Counted from the first letter of the stretch, positions 1 through 8,554 are shown. The stretch: DNA of 35,205 nucleotides from Lachnospira sp. (GCA_028693195.1 JAQUVV010000004.1:1-35205); one strand, 5' to 3'. A program made the numbers and translations. Notes: generated from the sequence alone by a model not told the origin.

Positions 1-113
1 TTATCTCAAATAAGAAAAACCATCGCAAAAAATATGATTCAAAGCAAACATAATGCTGCGCATATGACAGTTTTTGAGGAGGTGGAAATTAGTGAGCTTG
101 ATAAAGAAATATT
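1..113 (+). pseudogene. Fragment of 2-oxoacid dehydrogenase E2 (dihydrolipoamide acyltransferase) catalytic domain
   Basis: Frame 1 from base 1 reads LSQIRKTIAKNMIQSKHNAA followed by HMTVFEEVEISELDKE. This matches the start of the E2 acyltransferase catalytic domain, where the family has an RKxIAxxMxxSKxxxPH...EVDVTxL pattern. In a complete enzyme this domain transfers the acyl group from lipoamide to CoA in pyruvate-type dehydrogenase complexes. The similarity stops near base 108. The frame then runs without family resemblance into the PRPP synthetase sequence and hits a stop just after base 160. The stretch is visibly more AT-rich than what follows. Only the 3' side of the break is in view, so the gene is open at the left edge. 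Seen: motif match and abrupt loss of match. Inferred: foreign or misjoined DNA. Confidence 0.72.
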
Positions 114-788
114 ATTACCTTTGATGCTCACGACCCACGTGTACAGAACGCAATTCCTTTGAAGGGCTTTGAATCTGTTTCATGTACTTATCAGTTCATT
201 AAGTATCTTTTACTTGGTGTAGACGACCTTCACATTGATGCGGAGCATATGATGGTCATCAGTCCAGACGAAGGCGGTATGGGACGTGCTGTTTACTTTG
301 CGAACGTTCTTGGTCTTGATATGGGTATGTTCTACAAGAGACGTGATTATACGAAAATCGTCAACGGACGTAATCCAATTGTTGCTCATGAATTCTTAGG
401 TTCTAACGTAGAAGGTAAGGATGTTATCATCATTGATGATATGATTTCTTCTGGTGAATCTATGATTGATGTAGCTGCTGAATTAAAGAGACGTAAGGCA
501 AACAGAGTCTTCTGTGCAACAACTTTCGGTCTGTTCACCAACGGATTAAAGAAGTTCGATGAAGCTTATGAGAATGGTATTATCGATAAGGTTCTTACAA
601 CAAACCTGGTTTACCAGACACCAGAGCTTCTTACTAAGCCATGGTATATTGATGTTGATATGAGCAAGTACATTGCTTTACTTGTAGATACATTGAACCA
701 TGATTCATCTATCAGCAATCTTCTGAATCCTGTTGACAGAATCCAGAAGAGAGTAAAGGATTATAACGAAACACATTACGGCAAGTAA
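114..788 (+). CDS. prs: Ribose-phosphate pyrophosphokinase, 5'-truncated
   Basis: The enzyme makes PRPP from ribose 5-phosphate and ATP for nucleotide, His and Trp synthesis. The homologous reading frame begins at about base 114 with ITFDAHDPRVQNAIPLKGFE, a signature of the middle of clostridial PRPP synthetases, and runs to TAA at 786-788. The PRPP-binding loop is seen as VIIIDDMISSGES, with the expected Asp-Asp and Ser-Gly residues. About 224 codons remain, against roughly 390 in the long clostridial form, so the N-terminal half is missing. In-frame TTG codons such as 159 are not plausible true starts because conserved sequence precedes them. The upstream bases belong to an unrelated E2 gene, so the truncation is a break and not a start-site error. 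As read, the product could not form a complete active site. A strong terminator follows immediately. Confidence 0.85.
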   Translation: MTFDAHDPRVQNAIPLKGFESVSCTYQFIKYLLLGVDDLHIDAEHMMVISPDEGGMGRAVYFANVLGLDMGMFYKRRDYTKIVNGRNPIVAHEFLGSNVEGKDVIIIDDMISSGESMIDVAAELKRRKANRVFCATTFGLFTNGLKKFDEAYENGIIDKVLTTNLVYQTPELLTKPWYIDVDMSKYIALLVDTLNHDSSISNLLNPVDRIQKRVKDYNETHYGK

Positions 789-801
789 CATATATTATTT
801 C

Positions 802-834
802 AAAAAGAGAATCGGCAATGCCGATTCTCTTTTT
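802..834. terminator. Bidirectional intrinsic terminator between prs and the PBP gene
   Basis: A 15-bp perfect stem (AAAAAGAGAATCGGC, loop AAT, then its complement) runs from 802 to 834. The A-tract on one side and T-tract on the other let it work on both strands. It ends transcription of prs (+) and overlaps the stop codon (834-836) of the convergent PBP gene (-). Confidence 0.92.
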
Positions 835-3071
835 TACCAATCCCCGCCTTGTATTGTTGCATCTGCATCCGGATCTACATCCGTTCTGATTCCTGCATCC
901 CACTCACCTTGCGGATAAGTTGGCGCTGGTGTCGCTGGCTGAGTCATATTTCCATTGTTTCCGCTGTTCCCATTATTTCCTGTTGTTGACTGCTGGTTTC
1001 CGGCAGTTGTTGGTGTTGCCGTTACTGATGGCGTCGGTGTCTCTTCTTCTGGCACCGCAGTTGTCGTCTCCTGTTCTGCTTTCGTTGGGGTCTGCGTTTC
1101 CTGTTCTTTTATAGCTTCTTTATATGGTTCAAAGTCTTTCTTGCTAAGGTTCTCATGAGCAGCCGTCATATAATCCTTCCAGATACTTCCGGAATATGAC
1201 GATCCGTTCGCCTCTGTCTTGGGAATATCATCTCCTACCCACACCGCTGTTGTATAATAGCGACTGAATCCACAAAACCAGAAATCCTTATCATCATTGG
1301 TTGTACCTGTCTTACCAGCTACGATTGCATTATCAACCTGTGCCCTCACACCTGTTCCACTCTCCATAACTGTTTTCATCATATCTGTCATCATTCGGCA
1401 GGAATTGATATCGTATATCTTTACTGTACCTCGAATTGTTTCATCCACCACTGTTTTTCCTGCGGCGTTGATAATTCTTTGGATACAGGTCGGTTTACGA
1501 TATGCGCCTTCATTTGCAATTGTCGCATATGCGCCCGCCATTTCTACTGGAGAAACACCATAGGTAAAGCCTCCCAGAGACAAGGCATTGTAATCCTTAT
1601 CCACCCATGCCTTGTGGAATCCCATGTTAATGAGAAATGAACACCCCACCTTTGGGGTCAAATCCTGATAGATGTTCCATGCCACAGTATTTCTAGACCA
1701 CTTAACCGCTTCTCTTAATGTAATGGTTCCTGAATATGTTCCATCTGCATTCTTAGGTCCACCCTCTATTGGAAAATCATCCACCTTCGTGTCTGGTGTA
1801 TTTCCCTTCTGCAAAAATGGTGTATACACAATCAGCGGCTTAATACTACTACCTGGCTGACGATAACTCTGATATGCACGATTTAACGTATAACCTGACA
1901 GTTCCTGACTTCTTGCCCCCACAATTGCCACGACATTTCCCGTGGCATTATCCACGCAGACTCCCGCTGACTGTAACTCATATACACCTTCACTGGATTG
2001 TTCTGTTCGGGACTTCAGATTATCATCAATGGCCTGTTGGAGCTTATTCTGCAGATTCATATCAATAGAGGTATAGATTGTATATCCCCCTGACAGCAAT
2101 TTGCTTTCATTCATCGTATAACTATCGTAATAGGCATCCATATAAGCCTCATATTCTTCATCACTGTTAAAGTTATTCATAAATACAAACCCCGAGGCAC
2201 TCATCATCGATTCCGTCGCACAATATCTCGCATAAGTCTCCACTGAATTATTCTTTGTAACCACTGGCTGATCTAATACGATTTCCTCCCCCAGTGCAGT
2301 GTAATAATTCATAGAATTTATATAATCATTTCCATACATTTCATTCAATATCAGATTTCTCCGATTCATCGCATGCTCCATCTGGGTAAATGGATCATTT
2401 CTCGACGGATTATTGGGAATTCCTGCTATGAATGCCTGCTGAGACAATGTCAATTCCGATACGCTCTTATTAAAGTACCCTCTTGCAGCTGCCTCAACAC
2501 CATAATATCCATTTCCAAAGTATATATTATTCAGATAGAACTCTAAAATCTGATCCTTGGAGTACATTTTCTCTAATTCCTGTGCAAGAAACATTTCCTC
2601 TATCTTTCGTTCCCAGGTCACATCCATTGTTAGAAAGATATTTCTTGCCAGCTGCTGGGTAATCGTTGACGCACCCTGCTCAATTTCATTGCTTTTTTGA
2701 TTTACAATGATTGCCCGGATAATCGCCTTATAATCAATACCTCCATGATTATAAAAGTCCCGATCCTCCATGACGATAAATGCATTCTGAAGGGTTTTAG
2801 GAATCTGGTCAAAGGAAACATAATACATATCTCGATCATTCTTCATGGTACACAGCTGATTCCCATTGGCATCATATATAATTGTAGTTTTCGCATCCTT
2901 GAATGTACTGGTTGTACTAGTTGCTGCATATGCTTTCGCATCTCTGTAAAGCTTCATAACCTTAATAATCTTGGGGCTTAAGAATATCAAAGCCCCAAGA
3001 ATAATCGTTGCAATCACAAGCAAAACAATTCGCTTAATCTTCTTTTTTCTCTTACGCGATAATTTCGCCAT
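834..3071 (-). CDS. Class A penicillin-binding protein (bifunctional transglycosylase/transpeptidase)
   Basis: A membrane-anchored enzyme that polymerises lipid II glycan strands and cross-links peptides in peptidoglycan. The 745-residue protein has a basic N-terminus and one membrane segment (about 14-36). The GT51 transglycosylase domain has the catalytic Glu in EDRDFYNHG (E102), GASTITQQ at 133-140 and the RKIEE motif near 155-159. The transpeptidase domain has S408-x-x-K411 in PGSSIKP, S459-R-N461 and K587-T-G589. After about residue 640 comes a low-complexity tail rich in Thr, Pro, Gly and Asn, common in clostridial PBPs and probably within the wall. The start has GGGAGA nearby upstream. 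It is followed by the shared terminator at 802-834. The class is clear; which named PBP1/PBP4-type paralogue it equals cannot be decided from the sequence. Confidence 0.93.
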   Translation of the reverse strand: MAKLSRKRKKKIKRIVLLVIATIILGALIFLSPKIIKVMKLYRDAKAYAATSTTSTFKDAKTTIIYDANGNQLCTMKNDRDMYYVSFDQIPKTLQNAFIVMEDRDFYNHGGIDYKAIIRAIIVNQKSNEIEQGASTITQQLARNIFLTMDVTWERKIEEMFLAQELEKMYSKDQILEFYLNNIYFGNGYYGVEAAARGYFNKSVSELTLSQQAFIAGIPNNPSRNDPFTQMEHAMNRRNLILNEMYGNDYINSMNYYTALGEEIVLDQPVVTKNNSVETYARYCATESMMSASGFVFMNNFNSDEEYEAYMDAYYDSYTMNESKLLSGGYTIYTSIDMNLQNKLQQAIDDNLKSRTEQSSEGVYELQSAGVCVDNATGNVVAIVGARSQELSGYTLNRAYQSYRQPGSSIKPLIVYTPFLQKGNTPDTKVDDFPIEGGPKNADGTYSGTITLREAVKWSRNTVAWNIYQDLTPKVGCSFLINMGFHKAWVDKDYNALSLGGFTYGVSPVEMAGAYATIANEGAYRKPTCIQRIINAAGKTVVDETIRGTVKIYDINSCRMMTDMMKTVMESGTGVRAQVDNAIVAGKTGTTNDDKDFWFCGFSRYYTTAVWVGDDIPKTEANGSSYSGSIWKDYMTAAHENLSKKDFEPYKEAIKEQETQTPTKAEQETTTAVPEEETPTPSVTATPTTAGNQQSTTGNNGNSGNNGNMTQPATPAPTYPQGEWDAGIRTDVDPDADATIQGGDW

Positions 3072-3111
3072 AAAGAATTCTCCCGTTAAAGTACACTGAT
3101 CAATTCCATTC

Positions 3112-3141
3112 GTAACTGTTCAGTACCTTCTAAACAGTTAC
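3112..3141 (+). repeat. Dispersed 30-bp palindrome, copy 1
   Basis: Reads GTAACTGTTCAGTACCTTCT then AAACAGTTAC. The 9-bp ends GTAACTGTT and AACAGTTAC are exact inverted repeats. It lies in the 77-bp gap between the PBP gene and the next gene and is related to copies at 8517, 24696, 25304 and 31532. Confidence 0.75.
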
Positions 3142-3148
3142 TTCCATT

Positions 3149-5695
3149 CTATCTATAATACGTAATAAATACATTCTCCCACAGCGCAAATATTTTGTTT
3201 GCATCTGCAACTTTTTTGGAAACTGTATTTCCCGTCTCCATATCAATATAACTGATATCTGTCGTATCATAACCGGTAATGATTACATAGGAATCTGCCC
3301 CATCCCTTGCAATCACTGGCTGCCCAGCGCTGATAAAGCTCAGCATCTTCTCTACCGAAACGCCCTTTACAACAATTGTCTGATCCTTTGCTACATGTTC
3401 CAAGGCCGCCTTTGCAGTTGTTCCTGCATTCATAAGCGCCACCATGTCTTCTCTATTTCCAGCGTAAGTCGCTACCGCTGCGACCGCATATTCCAAGCTC
3501 TCTGCACTGTCTACTGCTGTCACCGATAATCCACTAATTCCTGCTGTTGCTGTTTTGTAACGATTCCATATCTCACGCCCATTATAATCCATGACCATAC
3601 CATAAGTATCGTATGCTTTATTAATTGCACTTTCCATACTGGTATAACTTCCACAGAAACGTCCATATCCATATACATAATATCGATTCTGTCCTGTGAA
3701 CTTATAATCCATATCTGGTGTCGTATCCAGATTAAATACTACTTCTCTTGATACGCGCAGAGACACTCCATCAATTCCATCGATTGCCTTCATCAACACG
3801 ATATATAATTCCTGCTGACGCGCCGTTGTCGTTCCGATTTCTGATAATAAACCTTCCTCTGCATTATTCTCATCTCGATTAATCAATTGATCGATACTAG
3901 TACTGCTATAAGTCCCATCATCATTTTTAGCAATTCTAGACAATGTAATTCTCATCTTTTCAACAACAGCATCACTGACATAAGCTCCACCCTGTGGCGT
4001 GTATTCCTTAATAATCTGATAATCCACGTCCATGATGTTAACCTGATAGATTGGAAATGTGATGATTCCGCTCTGTTCCTCCAGTATATCTGATTGATGT
4101 GCCATTCCATAAATAAAATCTGTTCCTACAAACCCAAGTGCCTTCAGATAATCTCCATCTGCTGCCTTCACAAAGTAATCCGTGCGTCGTTCCATATTAA
4201 ACACTCGGATTTCTGGTGATTGGTTCATTGAACCATTGGTGCTATATGCAATCATACTTCCATTTTCTGATGTTGCAAATGTTCCATCTACCAGACCAGA
4301 GACCTCCACCATAACCTCTTTACTAATTAAGTCAATAGAATATAGTGTATCATCCATTAGAAGATAGAAATCATTTCCAGACAAATTAGAAACTGCGCCT
4401 ACATTGTCCTCAAGAATTTCGTATGGCACATCTACCGGAAGAAATAGTCGTTCGACCACCTGATTCTGTTCATACGAATAACTACATAAGGAAACGCCTA
4501 CATTCCCCTCATGTTCTCCACGGTTCATATATCCATAAACCAGGAAATCACAGTCACCGCTGTCTGTCACATTCATAATCTTAAAATTATGACTGCCATA
4601 TAATTCTCTTACATTATCTGATTCATCTGATGTAAATGTGAATACATTGGTAAATGCTTTCGTCGCTGAATTAAATCCCCAAAGTGTACCTTCATTGACA
4701 AAATAAGTGTTCACTCCTGTTTGATCTGCCATCATATTAACATCCGTGTCTGGATGAATTCCTAAATTAATCTTGGAACTTGATGTCAGGTCATTCTTAC
4801 CATCAAAGACCTGATTTGCTTCTCTTTCAAAGTTCAGCAGATACATATCTGTAGATGTCTGACGCCGTCTATAATATTCACTAACATGATAGGTGTCATA
4901 GGAATCATATTCATTCTCTGCTCCCATGGTATATTCCAGATAAAGAATCACAACATCATTCGATATATCCTTAACTGTCGCTTTAATCTGACTTTCTACC
5001 ACTGGTTTCAGATTTCCCCATGAAATCTGTGACTGTGTGCAATTGATATTGACCTTTCCATAATTCGTGTTATTTCCTTCCGGACTGGTTTCAATATATT
5101 CCAGCATGTTATTGGATAAGTCACTATTAAAACAATAGCTGTTAAATTCCTTTGCGAACTTCACCTTATCTGCTAATTTCATATCAGCACCACTAACGAT
5201 TCTTGTATAGTAGCTGATTGTTTCATGCTCCTCTGTCGACAGAATAATTTCAAGTGAATACTGTGTATTATCGTCAATCAGGTTCTTGATATTCAACACG
5301 GCATCTACCGTATTATCTGACTGTGTAAAGCTTGATACTTCTGTATTCTCAATCAAGGAATGATCTGTCAGACTTCTGACCTTATATGCAATTTTCTCAA
5401 TCTGACTGCCATAAGTATTCACTGCGATTCCCAGCTTCTTATCAGTGGGCAATGGTGTCAGCGATTCATTAATCAGAGAATCATCCACTGCAGAAGTATA
5501 ACCTCTCAGCTGATTATATCTGATTCCAGTATCTGCGACCATCTCAACTACTGGAAGTGTTGCCGATTTCATGGTTGTTGTGTACATCTCAGATGCCTCA
5601 AAGTTCATTGAGATAAACGTAATAATTGCTGTCCCAATAAATGCAGCAATCAGAATCAGGACTTTCGATTCTGTCAATTTACTCTTGCTCTTCAT
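3149..5695 (-). CDS. Large membrane-anchored extracellular protein, function unknown
   Basis: I do not recognise a named family over the full 848 residues. A short basic N-terminus and one hydrophobic segment (about 11-30) suggest a single anchor with the rest outside the cell. The middle part (roughly 330-530) has repeated beta-strand-like stretches (LYSIDL, GSMIAYSTNGS, FIYGMAHQ) that resemble a propeller-type fold. Near 672-717 there is a short module with the pattern YYVYGYGRF...SMESAINKAYDTYG...NGREIW, seen in other clostridial surface proteins. The last 130 residues resemble a C39-like peptidase fold (GQPVIARDGADSYVIITGYD), but the usual catalytic Cys and His are absent. A GGAGC site lies 10 bases before the ATG. 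It may be co-transcribed with the PBP gene, which suggests a cell-envelope role, but that is only inference. Confidence 0.8.
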   Translation of the reverse strand: MKSKSKLTESKVLILIAAFIGTAIITFISMNFEASEMYTTTMKSATLPVVEMVADTGIRYNQLRGYTSAVDDSLINESLTPLPTDKKLGIAVNTYGSQIEKIAYKVRSLTDHSLIENTEVSSFTQSDNTVDAVLNIKNLIDDNTQYSLEIILSTEEHETISYYTRIVSGADMKLADKVKFAKEFNSYCFNSDLSNNMLEYIETSPEGNNTNYGKVNINCTQSQISWGNLKPVVESQIKATVKDISNDVVILYLEYTMGAENEYDSYDTYHVSEYYRRRQTSTDMYLLNFEREANQVFDGKNDLTSSSKINLGIHPDTDVNMMADQTGVNTYFVNEGTLWGFNSATKAFTNVFTFTSDESDNVRELYGSHNFKIMNVTDSGDCDFLVYGYMNRGEHEGNVGVSLCSYSYEQNQVVERLFLPVDVPYEILEDNVGAVSNLSGNDFYLLMDDTLYSIDLISKEVMVEVSGLVDGTFATSENGSMIAYSTNGSMNQSPEIRVFNMERRTDYFVKAADGDYLKALGFVGTDFIYGMAHQSDILEEQSGIITFPIYQVNIMDVDYQIIKEYTPQGGAYVSDAVVEKMRITLSRIAKNDDGTYSSTSIDQLINRDENNAEEGLLSEIGTTTARQQELYIVLMKAIDGIDGVSLRVSREVVFNLDTTPDMDYKFTGQNRYYVYGYGRFCGSYTSMESAINKAYDTYGMVMDYNGREIWNRYKTATAGISGLSVTAVDSAESLEYAVAAVATYAGNREDMVALMNAGTTAKAALEHVAKDQTIVVKGVSVEKMLSFISAGQPVIARDGADSYVIITGYDTTDISYIDMETGNTVSKKVADANKIFALWENVFITYYR

Positions 5696-5817
5696 AAATC
5701 ATTATGCTCCTTATATATTACTGTTCACTCCGTTCACAGCAATCCTGATATTCCTGAATGTGTCTAGTACATCATTTCTAAATTAACTACCACATACACT
5801 ATGTCTGCACTTTCAGC

Positions 5818-6966
5818 TTAATCCAGCAGTGAATTTAATGTCAAATCCACATGCAGTGCCTTCTGCATATCTGCGGCCGATTTTCCTGCTTCCAGATTCT
5901 TCTTTCCGTCCCATACAGCACGAATTAGCAGATTCTTTGGTGTATGCTCCATGTCGATAAACTCTAAAATCTGTGTACGGTAACCATGTGCCTCCAGCAA
6001 TTCTGCTCTAGTCGCATCCGTTATAATTGCTGCCATTCTCTCTTTCAGGATTCCATATTTCATCACTGGTGCCATCATCTCATTCTCAATAGTCTTGTTT
6101 GCCTCATGCTGACAGCACGGTACAGACAAAATCACCTTCGCGCCCCATTTTACAGCCTTTCCCAGCGCATAATCAGTTGCTGTATCACAAGCATGAAGTG
6201 TTACCACCATGTCCACATGAGTCACATCCTCATAGGATGCGATATCTCCTATATAGAAATTCAGCTTATCATATCCATAAGCATCCTTTAATTCATTACA
6301 TTTACGGATTACATCATCCTTCAAATCCAGTCCAATCACTCGAATATCATATCCTTTCAAGACCTTCAAATAATAGTACATCGCAAATGTCAAATATGAC
6401 TTTCCACATCCAAAATCAATAATCGTCTGTTCTTGATTCTTATCTAACTGTGGAAGAATATCCTCTATGAATTCCAGAAAACGGTTAATCTGTCTGTACT
6501 TGTCGTACTTCGCATGAACAATTTTTCCGTCCTTGGTCATGACTCCCAGATCAATGAGGAATCCTACAGGAATCCCCTCTTCCAGAATATATTTCTTACT
6601 TCGATTATGGGAAAGCTCCTTCTGCTGTCTGCACTCCTGACACTTCTTGAACTTCACCGTCTTATTTCCATTCTTCCCCGCCAATACAGTTGCCGTCGCA
6701 TTGGTCATGGTAAACTGAGCCTGCTTAAAATCCTGTTCCAGATATTCTGTAATCACAGTTCTTAATTCCTGTTCCTTATAATTCTTATGGAACACTTTCG
6801 TGCCAATATATTCTGACACCTGAAACTCCATACCTTCCTTCAGAATCACTGGACGTACTTTCACCTTAGCAGGTACATTCTCATCCGTCTTATTCCTCTT
6901 CCCACTAATGGTCAGATCAATCAATTCCTCATTGAGGCATTTATCATAAAGTTCTTCTATATTCAT
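5818..6966 (-). CDS. SAM-dependent methyltransferase, Methyltransf_32 (PF13679)-like
   Basis: A 382-residue protein with an N-terminal region of about 175 residues and a class I methyltransferase domain. Motif I is D184-F-G-C-G-K189 followed by SYLTFAMYYYL. The acidic residue after strand 2 is in IGLDLKDD, and the motif IV area reads VTLHACDTATDYAL, followed by LSVPCCQHE at about 280-287. The combination of DFGCGKSYL, HACD and PCC is typical of the PF13679 group, whose eukaryotic members include TRMT13-type and METTL25-type enzymes. A C109-x-x-C112 pair just before the domain could bind metal, possibly with the later CC pair. The substrate is unknown; an RNA or protein target is possible. The start has AAGGAG at good spacing. 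The 615-bp structured gap lies upstream of it. Confidence 0.85.
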   Translation of the reverse strand: MNIEELYDKCLNEELIDLTISGKRNKTDENVPAKVKVRPVILKEGMEFQVSEYIGTKVFHKNYKEQELRTVITEYLEQDFKQAQFTMTNATATVLAGKNGNKTVKFKKCQECRQQKELSHNRSKKYILEEGIPVGFLIDLGVMTKDGKIVHAKYDKYRQINRFLEFIEDILPQLDKNQEQTIIDFGCGKSYLTFAMYYYLKVLKGYDIRVIGLDLKDDVIRKCNELKDAYGYDKLNFYIGDIASYEDVTHVDMVVTLHACDTATDYALGKAVKWGAKVILSVPCCQHEANKTIENEMMAPVMKYGILKERMAAIITDATRAELLEAHGYRTQILEFIDMEHTPKNLLIRAVWDGKKNLEAGKSAADMQKALHVDLTLNSLLD

Positions 6967-7036
6967 AAGGTATTCTCCTTGTCGTTTCGTTCTAAAATCA
7001 GGGGTAAATGTATATATCTTACTTTGTCTAAGGTCA

Positions 7037-7186
7037 CAGAGTATATATTACGCCAACGCAGGCACGCTTTCGCTACACCTCGCTCGTTGCGTTACATAAG
7101 CGACCATGACGAACTTCGTTCATCTAATACGGTCGCAAAGTAACGACGGCTCACTAGTACCTGCTTATGGCATAACACATACTCTG
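7037..7186 (-). repeat. Large nested stem-loop element A (150 bp)
   Basis: Outer arms 7037-7062 and 7160-7186 pair over about 26 positions. Inside are CGTTAC/GTAACG (7090-7095 with 7140-7145), GCGACC/GGTCGC (7100-7105 with 7131-7136) and GACGAAC/GTTCATC (7108-7114 with 7118-7124). All four transition differences between the arms would be A-C mismatches in a plus-strand RNA but G-U pairs in a minus-strand RNA, so a minus-strand transcript is favoured. The regular nesting argues against chance. Function unknown: it could be a structured RNA, a palindromic repeat or part of a non-autonomous mobile element. Confidence 0.75.
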
Positions 7187-7232
7187 CGACATATACGAAA
7201 AGCAAGATTGCACGAAAAGCACGGCTATCGCA

Positions 7233-7482
7233 GTGTGGACTGGCGAATCACACAGGAAGTGTTTTGTTTTATGACTCGGGAGATATTTAGAAAGTCTTAC
7301 CTTGATGCTTTGGTGTCAGTAACAATCAGACACGATGTCTGATTGAAGTGTCACTGAGCCATGGATGGCGAATGGCACTGTTTACGTAAATAAAGAACAC
7401 ATTGCTCATCAAGGTTAGAGTTTCTTAATATCGGACGCCGGAATAAAACGGAACACTTCCTGTGGGATTTGCCTAAGACACA
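7233..7482 (+). repeat. Giant stem-loop element B (250 bp)
   Basis: Outer arms 7242-7272 and 7443-7473 match as inverted repeats at 27 of 31 positions, with GTGT/ACAC extending the ends to about 7233 and 7482. A second pair, 7282-7307 and 7407-7432, matches at 23 of 26. At the core is a perfect 10-bp hairpin CAATCAGACA-CGA-TGTCTGATTG (7323-7345). The three transition differences in the outer arms are all G-U compatible in a plus-strand RNA, opposite to element A. It carries no recognisable gene. Confidence 0.78.
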
Positions 7483-7581
7483 TTTCACCCTAATTTATCA
7501 TAATTAGTATATAACACTGTTAACACCCCTATTTTAATCTGTTTCCCCCAAAATCACAAGCTTTTCGCGTAATTATCCTGC

Positions 7582-8433
7582 TCAATAATCCCTGTTATTA
7601 ATTGGAGTCGACAGGTGAATCAATGTCTGGTCCTTATTTTCATCATAAGACATGGTAATATTAATATTAACCTTCTCTTTCCCTATGGATATTGCCGTAT
7701 CAATGTCCTTGTCATATCCGTAGACCGTATACAAATCCTCTGTCATCTTCTCTGTTCGTACAACGCCTCCAATTTCTCTCATAATACTGTCTCTAAAGTC
7801 CTTCATGCTGCTCTCCGCCATCCTTCCGGCTGTCTTTCCAGAAAGATCTACTGTCACAATTGTGTCCAGATGATAATCCCCCACAATCTGCTTCATAAGC
7901 TTTCGATACGTATCTGTCGATGCAATGGAGTTTTTTAATTGAATATTCATACAAAGATACTGATTCTGAGCAACAATCTCTGTGTCTGCATTTTCATTGA
8001 CGGTGACCATCTTTAACAATACATTTCCATTAGGAGAGTTCTGCTCCAGCACTGTACTTCCTTCCCCATTTGATTGAATTGTATAACGATTGATTCCTAT
8101 CTTCTCCGCTATTTCTTCGAGAATAATATACTTGGCGTTCTCCGTCAGTGCCATATCTCCAAAATATCCGTTGGCTGTAATATCCGCTGTCACATCAGAA
8201 TAGACGACCTCGGAAAATGCATCAACGACATCTACCTTTTGCCTGTACCCACGCCACGTACTGATGCATAGATTCAGTGCTGCCACCGTCCACAAAGCAA
8301 GCGCTGCAAAAACAATTCCTTTTGTGCGAATTTCCCGCATCCTTTTTCTTCGTTTTATATGAGTCTTCTTTGCTTCTCGATCATCCCCATTACTTCTTCT
8401 ATATTCATCATTCTCTTCTCTCGGTCTTAACAT
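7582..8433 (-). CDS. ywmB: YwmB-family protein
   Basis: A 283-residue protein with a very basic N-terminus (RRKRMREIR), one membrane segment at about 40-58 and an extracytoplasmic domain. The domain has YwmB-like features: a long conserved central beta/alpha region (EIVAQNQYLCMNIQLKNS) and a tail typical of the family (VNINITMSYDENKDQT). The role of YwmB is unknown; the family fold was described as TATA-box-binding-like. Position supports the call: in Bacillus subtilis ywmB lies just downstream of the atp operon, as here, where it follows atpC by about 120 bp. GGGAGG precedes the ATG. The usual next genes (murA, spoIID) are absent; the structured gap follows instead. Confidence 0.72.
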   Translation of the reverse strand: MLRPREENDEYRRSNGDDREAKKTHIKRRKRMREIRTKGIVFAALALWTVAALNLCISTWRGYRQKVDVVDAFSEVVYSDVTADITANGYFGDMALTENAKYIILEEIAEKIGINRYTIQSNGEGSTVLEQNSPNGNVLLKMVTVNENADTEIVAQNQYLCMNIQLKNSIASTDTYRKLMKQIVGDYHLDTIVTVDLSGKTAGRMAESSMKDFRDSIMREIGGVVRTEKMTEDLYTVYGYDKDIDTAISIGKEKVNINITMSYDENKDQTLIHLSTPINNRDY

Positions 8434-8516
8434 AAAAATAACCTCCCATCCACTGATATCTAATGATTACCAGTAAATGGAAGGTTTATTCATTTATCAA
8501 AATAATTTGATAGTTA

Positions 8517-8546
8517 GTAACCATTCAGACAATACTGAACAGTTAC
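8517..8546 (-). repeat. Dispersed 30-bp palindrome, copy 2
   Basis: On the minus strand reads GTAACTGTTCAG TATTGT CTGAATGGTTAC, a nearly perfect 12-bp hairpin with a 6-base loop. It lies between atpC and the ywmB homologue, and might also act as a processing or weak termination hairpin there. Confidence 0.72.
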
Positions 8547-8554
8547 GATCGTTA

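Larger units (their letters stand above)
6967..7581. other. 615-bp gap holding two giant inverted-repeat structures
   Basis: No credible gene is visible. The block from 7037 to 7482 folds into two large hairpins, listed separately. A 78-codon open frame at 7106-7342 (+) is an accident of the repeat: it has no ribosome binding site and crosses both structures. The flanks (6967-7036 and 7483-7581) are AT-rich. A small inverted repeat CTAATT/AATTAG sits at 7490-7507. The gap separates the methyltransferase gene from the end of the ATP synthase/ywmB block, both on the minus strand. Confidence 0.7.

Noticed and set aside
159-161. TTG as the start codon of prs
   Set aside because: Conserved PRPP synthetase residues (FDAHDPRVQNAIPL) are encoded just upstream in the same frame, so this TTG is internal.
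7106-7342. 78-codon open frame on the plus strand in the structured gap
   Set aside because: It runs across both hairpin elements, has no ribosome binding site, and its residues follow from the inverted repeats rather than from any protein pattern.
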